Source: Dipetalonema caudispina (Eukaryota; Nematoda; Chromadorea; Rhabditida; Onchocercidae). Taken from it: a stretch of 64,000 nt of DNA. The position numbers and the translations under genes were made by a program. Shown in pieces: positions 12,950 through 25,708 of this stretch. The notes under the pieces are model-generated. The model had not been told where the DNA came from. It saw nothing but the letters and a program-made list of their open reading frames with translations, and made no database searches. How positions within the stretch are numbered: position 1 is the first letter of the stretch; each line of letters begins with the position of its first letter. The stretch lies in contig JABVXV010000014.1 in assembly GCA_013365325.1 (NCBI GenBank), positions 1 to 64,000 on the forward strand, given 5' to 3'.

Positions 12950-14934
12950 GTTTTTTTGTTTTATCACTGAAAAAATTTTAAGAGATAATTTACAGTTGAT
13001 TATTGTTGTTACTTGTATCATGCTATAATTATTTACCATTTTGTTGGCGCCTTTACCGCAAAAATGAACCAAGCAGATGAGATGACAGAATCATCAATCG
13101 AATGATCAATTAACAAAAACCATAAAACACCAAAAATGGTAGTGTGATTGTTAATGGTAATGACAAATAGTAGGTAACAAGGATCTTTAATAGTACTGAA
13201 GATCTATACTTTTGTTTCATGGTTACCTTCATAAAAATCATCCCATAAATACTTTTTTTTTTTTTTTTTTTTGAGTGCGAGAAGAATTTCAGAGATATCC
13301 TTGTTGATGGTTATGGTAATGATGATAGTTATAGCAATGATAATACTGTTATAAACATCATCAGTACCATAACTATCGTCGTCATAATATATGAAAGTTG
13401 AAACAATAATTTCTCCTTGACAAATTCCAAAAAAAAAAAAAAGTGAAAATAAAATATTAAAAAAATTTAATTTCAAAAAAATATACCATTTTAAGTATTT
13501 TACATACATTTAAAACATGGAATTTTGAAAGTGGAAACTGTTTTTTTTTTTCACCTATAATTGAAGATTTACCTATAATTCCGACGTTTCTTTTAAAAAA
13601 CTTTACTAAATTTATGGCATTCTTTGGGATGTATGATATAGACCTTCTTTGCTCATGGTGAGTTAATTAATAAAAACAATTATGACACTTGACCTTTGGA
13701 AATGCAATTTGGCAATCATTCCCAAAGGAGTAGCATAAAAATGGAAAATGAGTTAAAAATAGGCAAGAATAAAAACAAGATGAAACATCTGTTGCACTGT
13801 AATAAGTAATACTGCTAATTGCAATAAATGAAATAATATCATCTCTCAGAAAATCATAGATCAAATTAATTTCATTTCATTCACTCATTATAATTATAAT
13901 TATAATAATACAATATGCCAAATCATACATATACATCAATCTAATTAATATCAACAGATATAATTTTCACAATGAAATCTTTCATGTTATACGAAAGCAG
14001 AAATATGTGACAATTGTAACAGGACGAAATTAAATACCTGTAAAATTCTGATAACCGTGGTTGTTTGTAAAATTCTAATATTTAATTGGAAGATTTGAAT
14101 AATTCACCTTTTAACTCAAGAAATTTGTTGAAATTCTTTCTGGTTTGGCTGAGCTTTAGAGCTTCATGATGCTTCTTTTTTTTTTTTTTTTTTTACTGCT
14201 TTTAGGTTTGGCTATGCTCATTATTAGAGTAATAAATGCCTTGAAAAAAACTATATGGATCTTTCTTACGATGTGAATAAATTTAGAGGATAAAACCGAG
14301 CAAAAGAAAACAACTTTCAATGTCATTTTACTAAGCTTTAGTTTTAAATGAATAAAATTTAAGCAGAATGTAATATCTTTAATTTAAAACAATTTTGATA
14401 ATAACTAAATGTATTTTTAACAAGAATTGAAATTTAGAAAACAGATGAGATGAGTTATTCAAATACTTTCAACATTTCTAATAAATAGTTAGGAAGATTA
14501 CGTATCTATTTGAAATTCAAATTCACCGTTAAGTGAAGTTTTCTATTACTGATGTTTACATTTTACTACGAACATCGAATAATTACAACAACCAAAAAAC
14601 AGGCACCATAACGGTAACAGATCGATGATAGTAGACATGTTAATAATTTATTGATAAGAAAGAAGGATACTGTAAACTACGTTGTAATAACTTTTTACAG
14701 TGGTATTTTATAAATGAATGCTCGAATATGGCTTTTCATGCATTTATTTAAATGGTGAAATGAAATAATAATTTTAAATTAAACCAAGGAAAAAAAAGTT
14801 GATAAAAGCTCTTGCAATAGACAATTTTATTATCACAATATCTTACAAAGCAAATATTATTGAAAAATTTAGCATTTATCGGAATTGTAAAACTGTGTTA
14901 AAAATTTGGCTAAGAATTGTTGAGCTTCTGATAG

Positions 14935-17900
14935 TTAAGTTGGTGATGATAATATTGAATCAATGGTAAACGAAGAATTACACATTGATTTTGGTGTCAT
15001 TATAGTTGATAGATCAGCTGATTGTTGAGTTAAAGAGGGTAGCAGAAGAAGACTATGAGTTGTAAGAAAGAATTGTTGTGGATCCATAAAAGCTCCGGAT
15101 GTTACCGATGTTGGTAAATGAGTAGGAAAAAGCCATTGTAGTGATGAACATGGAGGTTGATGATAGGTTAGCTTCGGCAGTGGTTGTTGCAAATCTTTGT
15201 TAGCACTATATGCTTGAACCTATTCATTAAATAGCATTAGGACAAATACATTAAAAAGTAAAGGATATGATCTAATAATTACAAGATGAAGTTTTATATC
15301 AGAATTAAGCAAGAGAAAATCAATTCTGATAGTCCAATTTGAATTTATCTATTACAATAATGTAAAGCTAAAATTGTACCATCTGATAGGTAACATTTTT
15401 CAAGAAAATTAGCAAGCATTAGTGAAAATGAAGAAAAAATACCTTGAACCTTTTCCTTCGTCTCAAACAGCTACCATTTTCAAACATTCCTAAAGCATGT
15501 GGATGGACTGCCCAATATGATCCTTTACCGGGCCTATCTGGTCGTCGTGGTATCTGAAATAGAAATGATTAGACTCTCTTAATTAGAATTTATCTTCTTT
15601 TTTCTCTCAACTTCTTAACTTGCTTTCTTCCATAGCTACTTTGAGCATTTCATTTACCGCACTTTACGAAATTTATTAACATGAAGACAGCAAAAGATCC
15701 TTCTGAATACCAAAATTACTGAATGATATTGAAATTATGGACAAACAATTTTCGTAACATTTGCTAAATTTCAATTAAATACGTGATGACACGTTTATTC
15801 GTAAAAAAAAAAAAGGACGGATTTAGGTATCAATTTTACTTATTCTGAGATGAGACACATAAGTTAAGATTTAAGTCTTTAAATTAAAGTTTTTATCAAA
15901 ATTGTCTCTAGTAATCTCAACCTTAAATGGTAGTTAATAAAAGAATCAAATGACCACTAGGGTTTTTAGAGATTGGAATTTCATGATACACAGACAAATG
16001 ATGATGATGCCGATCATCATCAGTGTTGCAGACTTTATAACATTTGGTGTACGGTAGCTCGCTGCATTCTTTCCATTCTCGGTATCTCTACGATTGTAGT
16101 TTTACTACCACTGGTTTACTTAATATTTTATTAATAAAAAGTTAAATGAAAAATTAAATAATAAAGTTAAAGTTAATGAATGCATAATGTTTCAGTGTTA
16201 TGTGAAAGTTGAATTATAAGCAAAGAAATCTATCAATGAAAAAGAAATATGAAATTGATGGCTTATAACAAAAATGTTATTTTTAACCAAAGTTGCTAAA
16301 TATTCAATTAAAATTGTAGATTGAAAATTAACATTAGAAATGGAATATTCTGTTGACTCGATTAGCAGAAAAATGCTGTAGTGTTGTTTGAACCAGTTTT
16401 TTTTTCTTTGATTAAAATAACTGACCGACGTAGTAAGGCTGTCCAAGATGGAATGGTATCACTTAGATCACAGCGGGTGGTTATAGTTTATTTACGATCC
16501 CATCCAATATTATATATTTTTAGGATGGAAAAAAGTGAATGCAAAATAAATCTTCCAAATCGTCCTTCAAAACGTTCTTTTTTTGCAATTGCTAATTTGG
16601 CTGAATGGAAAAGTTCACTTAAAATTCGCAAATTCGTTATTGAATTGTTGAGAGAAAAAGAGAAAATTTAAATCGAAACAACAGAAGTAATTGAAGCTTT
16701 CGAATGATTTTTCTAATCAAAATTTAAAGTCAAATAATAAGTTCATGAATCATGAAGGTATAAATGATAGATAAAAAAATTTTACTTAGTTAAAAGATTA
16801 AATTTTATCAAAGGTAAATTAGAAAGGTATAATGAGTTCGAAAACACTTGTAACTTATAACGTTCTTATTTTTTGATTTTTTTCTTTTTTAATAAAGAAT
16901 TTTAAATAGACAAAACAAATAACTTCAAGATTTTAGAAAAAACAATTCAAAATGTATGATCTATGTTTTTATATTACATCAACATTACTTGAATTATTTC
17001 ATCTCTGATTCTCCTCATTGATTTTGAAACGAATTTAAAAAAGGAAAAAAAAAAAAAACTCCTACTCTTTTAATTTAGTCATCCTCTCAATCGTTATTTA
17101 TCTATTTAATTTCTAAGTAAAGATATTATTTTTTTTTACTATTTAATTTACCCAGTTTCAATTTTGAAAAATAAATCTATTTTTTTTTTTTATTGATAAT
17201 TTTATCTATATTGAAAGAAAAAGAAGAAATTATTGAAGAAGAAATGATACCTTAACGAAGCAATCATTGAATGATAAATTATGTCTGAGGGAATTTTGCC
17301 ATCGTTGTGTATTTTTACGATAAAATGGAAATTTATCCATGATATATTTGTAAATTTCAGTTAACGGAAGCATCTTTTCTTCTGAATTCTGTATAGCCAT
17401 ATATGTTAACCAGATATACGAATATGGAGGCTTCTGAAATACACATGAAGTAATTAATGAATTACAATTACTTTTGTATAATTGGGTAGAATACAATAGT
17501 TCAAATTGTTTATAAAATTGTCAAATGTCATTAGATATTTTAAATCTATCGAAACAATAATGCTCAACATTTCTTAACATTTGCTAGGTCAAGCAATGCT
17601 TAGGAGGGGTAATTTGTACTAAAATAATGCATGTTGATGAAAAGTTTAGAGAAATAACTGAATTTTGTGTCGGAATTAAAAAAACGGAATGTTGAAAAAT
17701 TGATTTAACAAAAGATTAAAAAGTAAAATCTTATCTTATTAATTTTAATAAAAAATATAATAGTAAATTAAACATTTTTTAAAATGATTTAACGAAATGG
17801 ATTAGACTATTTTGAGTTTATATTTTAAACTAAAAAAAAAAAAACTTAAGAAGGCATAAATATAACATTGAAGAAGTTAATTTATAGTAGAAAAAATTAT

Positions 17901-18343
17901 TTCTTTCTAATCATTGTATTTGCAAAAAGCTTTACATTCCTATTTTTGATTGAAAGGATTTGCAACTAAGCTTCTAAATGGTTTTTTATCTTAATGAGAA
18001 ATTATTGCAACAATTTTTTCAAAAATGAAATAGATGAGAAAATAAAATTAACTAAGACTATGAATACTGTCTCTCCTCTATTCGCTGTTCTATTTGTCCT
18101 CATAGGTGCAAGTAATTTTACAATAGGTAAACTACAATATACTTTTAGTGTGAAATTCATTCATTTTTCTAAAATTGATACGATCACTAAAAAATTTATA
18201 TAAGTAGAAGTTGTAAGTAAAAATGTATCTTAATATCAATAATTTGATATTAATTATATACATGAAAAAATTAGAAAAGATGAATATTTTCAATTATAAA
18301 TATTTACCTGATCATCGTAAGAATTTTTTCCAGGTCTTGGCAT
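14935..18343 (-). CDS. lin-31: LIN-31-like forkhead (FoxB) transcription factor
   Basis: Nuclear DNA-binding transcription factor; in C. elegans LIN-31 is a vulval-fate regulator downstream of MAP kinase. Four exons: 18308-18343, 17251-17433, 15443-15553 and 14935-15219 (stop TAA), 204 residues, against about 237 in C. elegans. Exon 1 encodes [12 protein letters not shown], the FoxB N-terminus. The forkhead domain spans residues about 13-105 with [15 protein letters not shown], the recognition-helix region [19 protein letters not shown] and the wing region [12 protein letters not shown], ending in basic RRRKRFK. All introns are GT-AG and phase closes. The C-terminal third is Pro/Ser/Thr/Leu-rich and divergent, as in the family. 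The ATG at 18343 is preceded on the minus strand by a TTACTAG acceptor, consistent with trans-splicing. Introns 1 and 2 are long (about 0.9 and 1.7 kb) and hold open frames on the other strand. Confidence 0.95.
18060..18126 (+). CDS. Candidate signal-peptide first exon inside lin-31 intron 1
   Basis: ATG at 18060 opens a 22-codon hydrophobic stretch ([20 protein letters not shown]) ending exactly at a consensus donor, G|GTAAAC, at 18126. This is the shape of a secreted-protein first exon, antisense to lin-31 within its first intron. I found no convincing second exon on the plus strand downstream, so it may be a chance reading frame. Confidence 0.2.
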
Positions 18344-18432
18344 CAGAAATTTTCTAGTAATAAATAAATATATAATGCTACTGTAACTGTGCCTTTTTCT
18401 TTATTTGTACTGTTATTATTATTATTGTTGTT

Positions 18433-18464
<32 letters not shown>

Positions 18465-20444
18465 AATGATTTAGAATAAAATCTTTGAAATTGTTATGAA
18501 AGGATGTGTAAAGAATTGAAAGGCACTATAAAAATGAACTAACTAATTTAAGATATGAATGAAAAAGGACTGTAATATGGGGTGGTAGCAATCAGAGAAA
18601 TGAGCAAATAATCATCAAACAACTCATTTTTAAACTCATTTCTGCAAATATGAACACACATATGTGTAATGTGTCAATCAACGAGGTAGGAGGCGAGGCA
18701 CAACAAGACGACCGTTTGATAACTGTCGCAAGCATTATCGCATCGCATTTAGTTTACTAAACATTTATGGGCGGAGAATAAATGTGCTATATCAACCAAT
18801 GATTAGACGATACGATCAGTATACGCATGTCTCTTTTATGTCATCATTTGGTTAACGATACTTTTTCTGCGACATATCATTGGATTACGGTACTCATTTG
18901 TTTTTCTCAACGTTTACTTCAACGAATAAATATTATCTATCCATTTTTTTTTTTTTTTCTCTTGTTGTATGCATATTCCGTTCATTTTTATAATTACATT
19001 AGCTATTTTAATTACATTAATAATTAATTAATAATAGTAGTGAGTATTTATTGTTACTTCAACACAATTAATTATAAGTAAAGATTGGTATTTTTTGATT
19101 TAAATGTAAAAAGTAAGGATAGTGCAATTTGTAACTGAAAAATTGCTTATAAAGTAAATTTCCAAATAATGTAACATACTAACAAGTAACTCATTGATTA
19201 ATTAACAAATTAAGTAGTATAATTTAAAAATCAATTAACTACTAATTAAACAAGAATAAAAGTAATGTAATCTGTTGTATACAATCTTATCTATTCAAAG
19301 TAATATATTAATTATAATTAATATTATTCTCATATTCTGCAAAATTTTCATCATTTCTATAAATAGTTCATTGTCTAATAAAATTAATTTCATAATGATA
19401 AAAAGAGGAAAGTTTTAGTATCTGATAAAAAAAAAAAAATGAATGATATAATTGTAAAGATAATAAATGAAGCAAAGAGATTTTGATGCTGCACTGCTTC
19501 TTCTGCTTCAATGAATTCTTCATGAGATGGAATTCTGGTCAGGACATTGGAGTGACAACATTTATCGCCCCAGTAATATTAATATTAATCAAAATATTAG
19601 CTTGTCTTCTCTTTCATACATAAACTATAAAGTAAACTTTTGGTGGATTTGCAAAATTATTGCAAAAAATTTGATATTAAAATCTTCTAGGAGGACTAAT
19701 TTCAACATTTTGAGTATTACTGTTAAATTAATGGAATAAAAAATGCTAATGACTGTGAAGATTATTTATTGATTAAAATATGCAAATTAAAATAATCTAA
19801 CCTTTATAACTTCATTTGAATTCATATTCTTTTGTATTTGCGTAGGCAATTTTTATCGTTTCTTATTCGTAGATTAAAATGTTTCAATTTTCGGAGAATT
19901 TTCCAATAACTAAACCGAAATTTGTCTTCCAAGTACAATATTACCTATAAGTGTAAATATTTTACACATTTCAACATGAGATTTTAAGAATGTATCACTT
20001 ATTTCATGAATATTTTATAAAAAATCGTAATTGAAATTTTTTTTTTGACTTTCCAACTCAAAATTTCATTTATAAGAGGTACGGATTTTTGCAGTTAAAT
20101 TATTTTGCGACATATAAAAAAAATAGATTCATTTTTTGTAAGCATATGAAATTATGGATTAATGCTCAATTCCGAATTATTCGTATTATCAAATTTCCGA
20201 CAATCTCGATGGCACTCTAAATCATATTCTGTCCAATTAGATGTGAAATTCCATAAGTATTAACAATGTAATCAATTTAGATTAATTGAATGCGGTGAAA
20301 AGGAAATTCAGGAGTAGTAGAGAAGAAAGAGAATTCAACACTTTTGAAGGTCATTCCGTACGTCAGCTTACCGATATCACGTACATTTTCCTTTACACTG
20401 CACGATTTTGATTTAAAAGCAATTGAACCGCTTTGCAGATTTAT
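18344..20444. other. lin-31 upstream region
   Basis: Between the lin-31 start and the next gene. A (TTG)n microsatellite lies at about 18413-18464. At 18640-18830 there is a patch of much higher GC content that includes a GC-box-like gggcggag and a ccaat motif, roughly 300-490 bases upstream of the lin-31 ATG, a plausible promoter segment. The same patch is open on both strands for 35-47 codons. The rest is AT-rich with no supported gene. Confidence 0.5.
18413..18464. repeat. (TTG)n microsatellite
   Basis: A run of TTG/TTA triplets that becomes a pure TTG repeat toward its right end, non-coding, just upstream of lin-31. Confidence 0.9.
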
Positions 20445-22564
20445 TTAGTTCTGATTTCGGTATCGCTGTAGTGATGATATTCCTTCTTTCATCCGTACTA
20501 TTGTTTCGATCCAACTGTCAGTGATCCATCTATCGCCACAGCATGAGACATTCGTAGAATTGTCAGTGACAACAATTAGAACTCTTTTCCATCTTTTCCA
20601 TATTTCTCTTTGAGTATACAATGAATTATTGTCCCTCACGCAATCACAACTATCAGATCGCTGCAATTAGCTAAATATTCCTTTACACTGTTTCTCACAT
20701 AAATAACTTACTTCAAAACCTGAAATTCAATTAATCTTATTACATAAAAGTGCCATTCTACACTTTAACCTCACAATATTACGATAATCATTATCATAGT
20801 TGCCATTATTCAATCATCATTGTTAATTATCATTATTTAAAAGTAAGGAAAAAAGAATTATTATCATTAAAATGTGATATAAGCAGTTCAAGACAATACT
20901 GACATAAGAATAGAATTACAAAGACAGAGTAAATTTACAACAAAATAATGGGTAAATTTGACAAATTTAATATTGCTGTTAATATTTAGGAAAAATTATT
21001 AGCAGTTAAAAATTATGCTATATCGAATACACATAATGAAAAAATCCAATTTTAAAATCAAAGATATTCTGCAAAGATTTCTTTCTTTTTTGTCCTCATT
21101 TTGGATATGGCGACAAGATCGTTCCCGAAACTTCAATTATTCTTACTGTAAAACTTTCCATCATTATGGAATTTGCATTACGAATTTAATTCATTTGACA
21201 AATTGTCCCTTTGCATCATATCATATAGGGAATAAGATTATCAATTTATGCGACAAATTTTAATTATCTTTGCTACAAAATTGATCAAAAGCGCATTTAT
21301 GAGTTAAGACAAACGAATGTCATTTCGTTATTTCTATCATTCGTTTTCTTTTTACCTTCTAACTTCTTTTTCAAATGTTCCCACTCATTCGAACAATTCT
21401 TCCCTTCAATTATCTTCTCAAATTATGACTTCTTTCTTTTTCTTATTAAATTATTCATTTGGCAATAGTAACTAATGTAAAATATGTTCGAAAAAAAAAT
21501 TTGCAAAATTTTACAAACAGGAATGAAATAATTAAGGACAAAATCTCATTTTTTGCAAATTGTTCTCACTGAAACACTTATATAACTAATCATTTTACTT
21601 CAACTTCTTCATCTTTTGTAATTAACAAAAATTGAAAAAGGTAAACAGTCATATATAATTGTTAGCATGGTAATGATAAATGATAAGTAATGTTGAGAAT
21701 GGTACTTTCTTTTCATATTTATTATTTTTAAAATTTTTATAGAATTTCAAGGGAAGCTTTATTCTATCATTTACTAAAAAATAATTTTAATAACACAAAA
21801 CAAGAAAAAAGAATAAGGGAACTTCTATCTTTTAGCTAAGGTTCATTTCCTCTTTCATTTTAGGATGTAATTGTATCATAAATAATATAAGTGATAATAT
21901 ACAATAAATTTGTTATTAAATGATTTTAGAGCATGACCTTTAATCTTTACCTTAGCAAACTAAAATAAAACTTCCATCAAAAATTGAATTGTCTTTCTTA
22001 GTTCCGTAATTTCAACATTTGGACATGTATTCATAACTTTATCAGTGATTTCAGTGGATAGCTAAATCTGAGCAACTAAATTGGACAGATTTTGTTCTCA
22101 TAATGATGCATTTATCCGTTTACTGGCCTTACCAAGAATGTAAAATCATGAAATTCTGAAATTCAAATTAGGACATTGGCAATAAATAGATATTTGATTA
22201 TTCTTTATTACCTAGCTATTAGTATTGTTAATTATGTTTTAATGAAATAGGAAATTAATTTTGCATCACAGAAAAATAATTAATAGAAAAGAGAGATTGG
22301 AATCAGTGTAGAGCTGTCAACGATAGCGATCAAAAAGTAAAGCTTGTTGAAGTGAAGTAAAGATCTAAATGTATTTGTCAACATAAACAACAACAGTCAA
22401 AGACAACACATTGTTACGGTGTCCTTTTTCAGAAATCTTCTTTATACGGAACGTTCAATGAAAGGTATCGTCCCTTGATCGTCAAGGTTTATTGCACAAT
22501 AAGCGCATCGAAGCAGACTAATAGACGCCAACAGCAACAAAAACAACACTAACAATACTTCCAT
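20445..22564 (-). CDS. Predicted small secreted cysteine-containing protein, family unknown
   Basis: Hand-built five-exon model: 22448-22564, 21972-22061, 21356-21416, 20712-20719 (an 8-base microexon) and 20445-20660 (stop TAA), 163 residues. Phase closes at all four introns, and acceptors are TTTAG, TTTGAG, TTTCAG and TTGCAG. Exon 1 encodes a strong signal peptide, MEVLLVLFLLLLASISLLRC. The mature part carries about eight Cys: one after the signal, TCPN, KNCSNEW, SDSCDC and a VSCCGD pair, plus Trp-rich basic segments (REIWKRWKR) and N-glycosylation sites (NCS, NST, NVS). An AATAAA signal overlaps the end of the gene. I do not recognise the family. The terminal exon alone is open for 72 codons and is less AT-rich than its surroundings, which supports coding. 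Confidence 0.6.
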
Positions 22565-22816
22565 TTGCCTATATTTGTCACCAAAAATCTTCAAAACTTT
22601 TTGCCCTTACCACTTATCGAGCCACCTTTATGGGTATTTTTAAACGTTCATGTCACTTTCTGAAATGAATTTTTGAATGTTTTATTGTAATTGAAATAGG
22701 AAATGTTAAAATCAGATTTATGAAATTAATATTTTAACCTCTAAAAATAGCATAAAGTTGGTACCATTTTATTTAAATGTAATCACTCGGGCGTTTGTCG
22801 AATTCGGAATTCATAT

Positions 22817-25408
22817 TTAACGAATATGGTATGAAATAGCAATTAATCGATGCAATACTTGGGAATCCAATGTCATATGAACTAGAAATTCCATTGGTAC
22901 CAATGAATGGAACAGCAAATGTGGTGCTCCCGGATACTTTACCTGTATAGATTACCAACAAGAAATTATTAACGATATACTTTCAGAGAATTACAAACTT
23001 TTTATCAGAATTATTTAATCATTTTTCACTCATTACAATCTTACTATTACTAGTAATTGTTGGATAAGCTAGATACTGACTGGCTTGATATTTTGCATAG
23101 TCCAATGGTTAAATATTAACTACTAATTAGTTATTATCATCTTCTGACCAATTTACCAGCGTATTTTGTATGCTTCTGTAGAACGAGAGTCCATGATATC
23201 GTAGTTTGTCATATGTGCCGAAAATACCTAAAATATTCAAATATTTAAGACTTAGAAACCTAGAAACTACACAGAATTGATGGTATAAAAAAATCTGTTT
23301 CAATTTATAGATTTGAATAAGAACTTAAGGAATCGATTGATTCAATGATCACAAGCAAAGATTTGAATATCATAGCATTGAACGAGAAATTTTACTTGAC
23401 AAAACAAATCTTTTCATTGATTGAAGCATTACATAAGCATTACATTCAGTTTCTAACGGTAAAGTTGAGAGAATATTTCAATGAAAGAAATACTAAGTTT
23501 TAATTATATTTATTTAATTTCAAGTGTATTTTATATTACTGTCAAACGAAAACAAAAAAGCCATTTTATGAAAGTTAGAATTTAAGTAAGAATAATTATA
23601 CGATCATATCCATAAAAAATTCCACGAACTATCGGTGGAGAATAATAAACATTATATGGAAAAAGAGTGCGATCAACATACGGTTGCCAGTTACCTTTAC
23701 ATTTCGTGTACTACCTGAAAAGATTTGTTTACAAAGAAAATGTCAAATAACGTCTTTTTTTTCCCGATAGATTCCATCAGAATACTTTCACCTTAAATCT
23801 AAAGATTAACAAAATATTGATTATTTTAACTCTATCATATTTATTTATCAAAGATATAGCAAATGAAAAATATTTCCATTCTATAATGTTTACGTCAAAA
23901 ATGTTATCATATCGTTGACAATTTGCAATCGCTGTTAAACGTACGCCACATTCGCATTCGACATTCATAATCCATTGCAAATGGAAGCATTCATATGCAA
24001 TAATACATAGTAGATTTGTTTCACGACAAGACGTGTAACAATTCGTTAAAGTTTCCTCCTGAATTTTTGGTAAAGCGGATTCACGCCAATAAACACGTTG
24101 ATGATGAATCTATAATTTGAAAAGTACTCATTCATATTTGTTTATAATTAAATGATTGTAATAGACGATAAACTAGCTATTGATAATAAATTATATCTCT
24201 TATCATTCATATTATCATAAGATAAATTATGGATGCAAATAGTTGAATTTATTGTCATAATTAGAAATGGAGAAAAGATCAGCAACAAAATGAATGAATG
24301 GAGAGTGAAACAATATATAATATTGCAGAAAAAGATGAAAGTCGCAAATGACATAAATGATCGATGGTTGCAGGTAAATGTTCCGAACAAAGAAGAATAT
24401 TGGCACTCGCAAATAATACATATTTTTTCGTTTGTACTTTGTTATATTTGTTATTTTACAGTAGTACCTAAGTTTTAAATTCATTTTACTAATGCATCCA
24501 TAGTTCAATGAAATTAATGATAGTTTTTAATGTAGTGAAGAAAAGTTAGTAAAAAACAAAAATAAAATTTAAAAAATGGAAGTCAAAGATTATTAAGAAA
24601 TAAATTATCGAAATTAAAATGAAAAATCATATTTATCGTTACCCAATAATATATCAGTTTTAAATTTAAATCATACTTACGCATAAGTATGAATGATTAC
24701 TTAATCTTATCGCATCTGTAATGTGCGCGAAATCGTTTGCACTGTTCTGTTAAGGAATTAATACGTCGTTTATTCAATTTTATTTCACCCAACCGCCGCA
24801 CATCCAATGATTCTTTAGTAATTACTAGAATTATTTTAATAGTTAAAAAAAATTATTTCGTATTTTTTGTCTCAAAGTACAAATGAAGCAGATAAAATTA
24901 TTCAGAGTATTTAGATAAAGAAAATGTTAGGAGCAGTAAATTTAATACAATAATCCGTAGCTTAAAAAAAAATCTCCGATTGGAACAGCTCTTAATATTA
25001 GCAATTTCTACTAAGGAATATGATAACAGGTAGGATAAGAATGGAGACAAGCAAAGTTGAAATAAATTTCAATTAGAAGCTTTACAACTACTAGACCCCA
25101 TTGATTTCCTTAACTAATAGTTCTACTACTCTACTATTTACCAACTATAGATTTGTATCGAAATGTAATTTATTTGAACAAAAAAGTGGAAATCGTAACT
25201 AAAATGATCAGACACAGTACAAAAAAACATCCAAAACACTCTCTCATCTTTTGAAGAATTATAACAAATTATGAACGAAAAACAATATACCGGACACGTT
25301 TGAATCATTACCCTGATCAGCTGATGATACCAGATTGATTAAAATTGACAGCGGGTGAAGATATATGAAACGATGAAAGATCACTAACGTCCCTACCACT
25401 ATCAGCAT
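22817..25408 (-). CDS. Predicted secreted cysteine-rich protein, family unknown
   Basis: Hand-built seven-exon model: 25291-25408, 24701-24824, 24407-24467, 23894-24109, 23602-23710, 23157-23227 and 22817-22942 (stop TAA), 274 residues, in phase throughout. Exon 1 encodes a hydrophobic N-terminus (MLIVVGTLVIF... ending LVSSADQG) that looks like a signal peptide or anchor. Exon 2 is basic (LDVRRLGEIKLNKRR) with two Cys. Exon 4 (72 codons) is the core, with NCYTSCRETNLLC, EC, VECECG and ANCQ, and exon 5 adds KCKGNWQPYVDRTLFPYN. The C-terminus has few Cys. Exon 3 is the weakest, with donor CGA|GTGCCA. The last exon is also open in another frame, but only the chosen frame matches the incoming phase. 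No family recognised; it is transcribed in the same direction as its neighbour at 20.4-22.6 kb. Confidence 0.58.
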
Positions 25409-25708
25409 GATTCTGTCGATCAACACATTCGCCAAACAGTTCTTTTCATCTTTTCAAATTTATTTAACAATATTTATCAATAAATGCAGATAAATGTTTC
25501 AAAAAAATCTTTCAAAATTCCACTTCAATTCGTTATACCTTACAAAAACACAAGTTTCTATTCATTTGGAAGAGAATAATTTAAGATTTATCTGCTATCT
25601 CCATAAGCCTTGTCATCCTGAGCAATCACTTGAGAAATACTTTACAAAACAGCATATTAATATGGAATGAAAAGCTGCATATAATCTTCACGGGAATTAA
25701 TCTATCCA

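Larger units (their letters stand above)
5505..14934. other. Long gene-poor, AT-rich region
   Basis: About 9.4 kb with no gene I can support. It has numerous poly-T/poly-A tracts of 15-30 bases (for example near 6391-6418, 8101-8124, 10089-10118, 11482-11514, 11863-11892 and 12929-12949) and a few short protein-like open stretches with acceptor-like starts, for example plus strand 6609-6738 and 12989-13105, that could be terminal exons but lack partners. Two strong short hairpins lie at 6565-6601 and 7111-7143. Confidence 0.5.

Noticed and set aside
13204..13509. 101-codon minus-strand ORF
   Set aside because: Built largely from poly-T, GAT and ATT repeats; no protein-like character.
24233..24478. 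Plus-strand open frame with an internal CAG|GTAAAT donor
   Set aside because: No upstream or downstream plus-strand exon found; it overlaps antisense the preferred minus-strand exon at 24407-24467.
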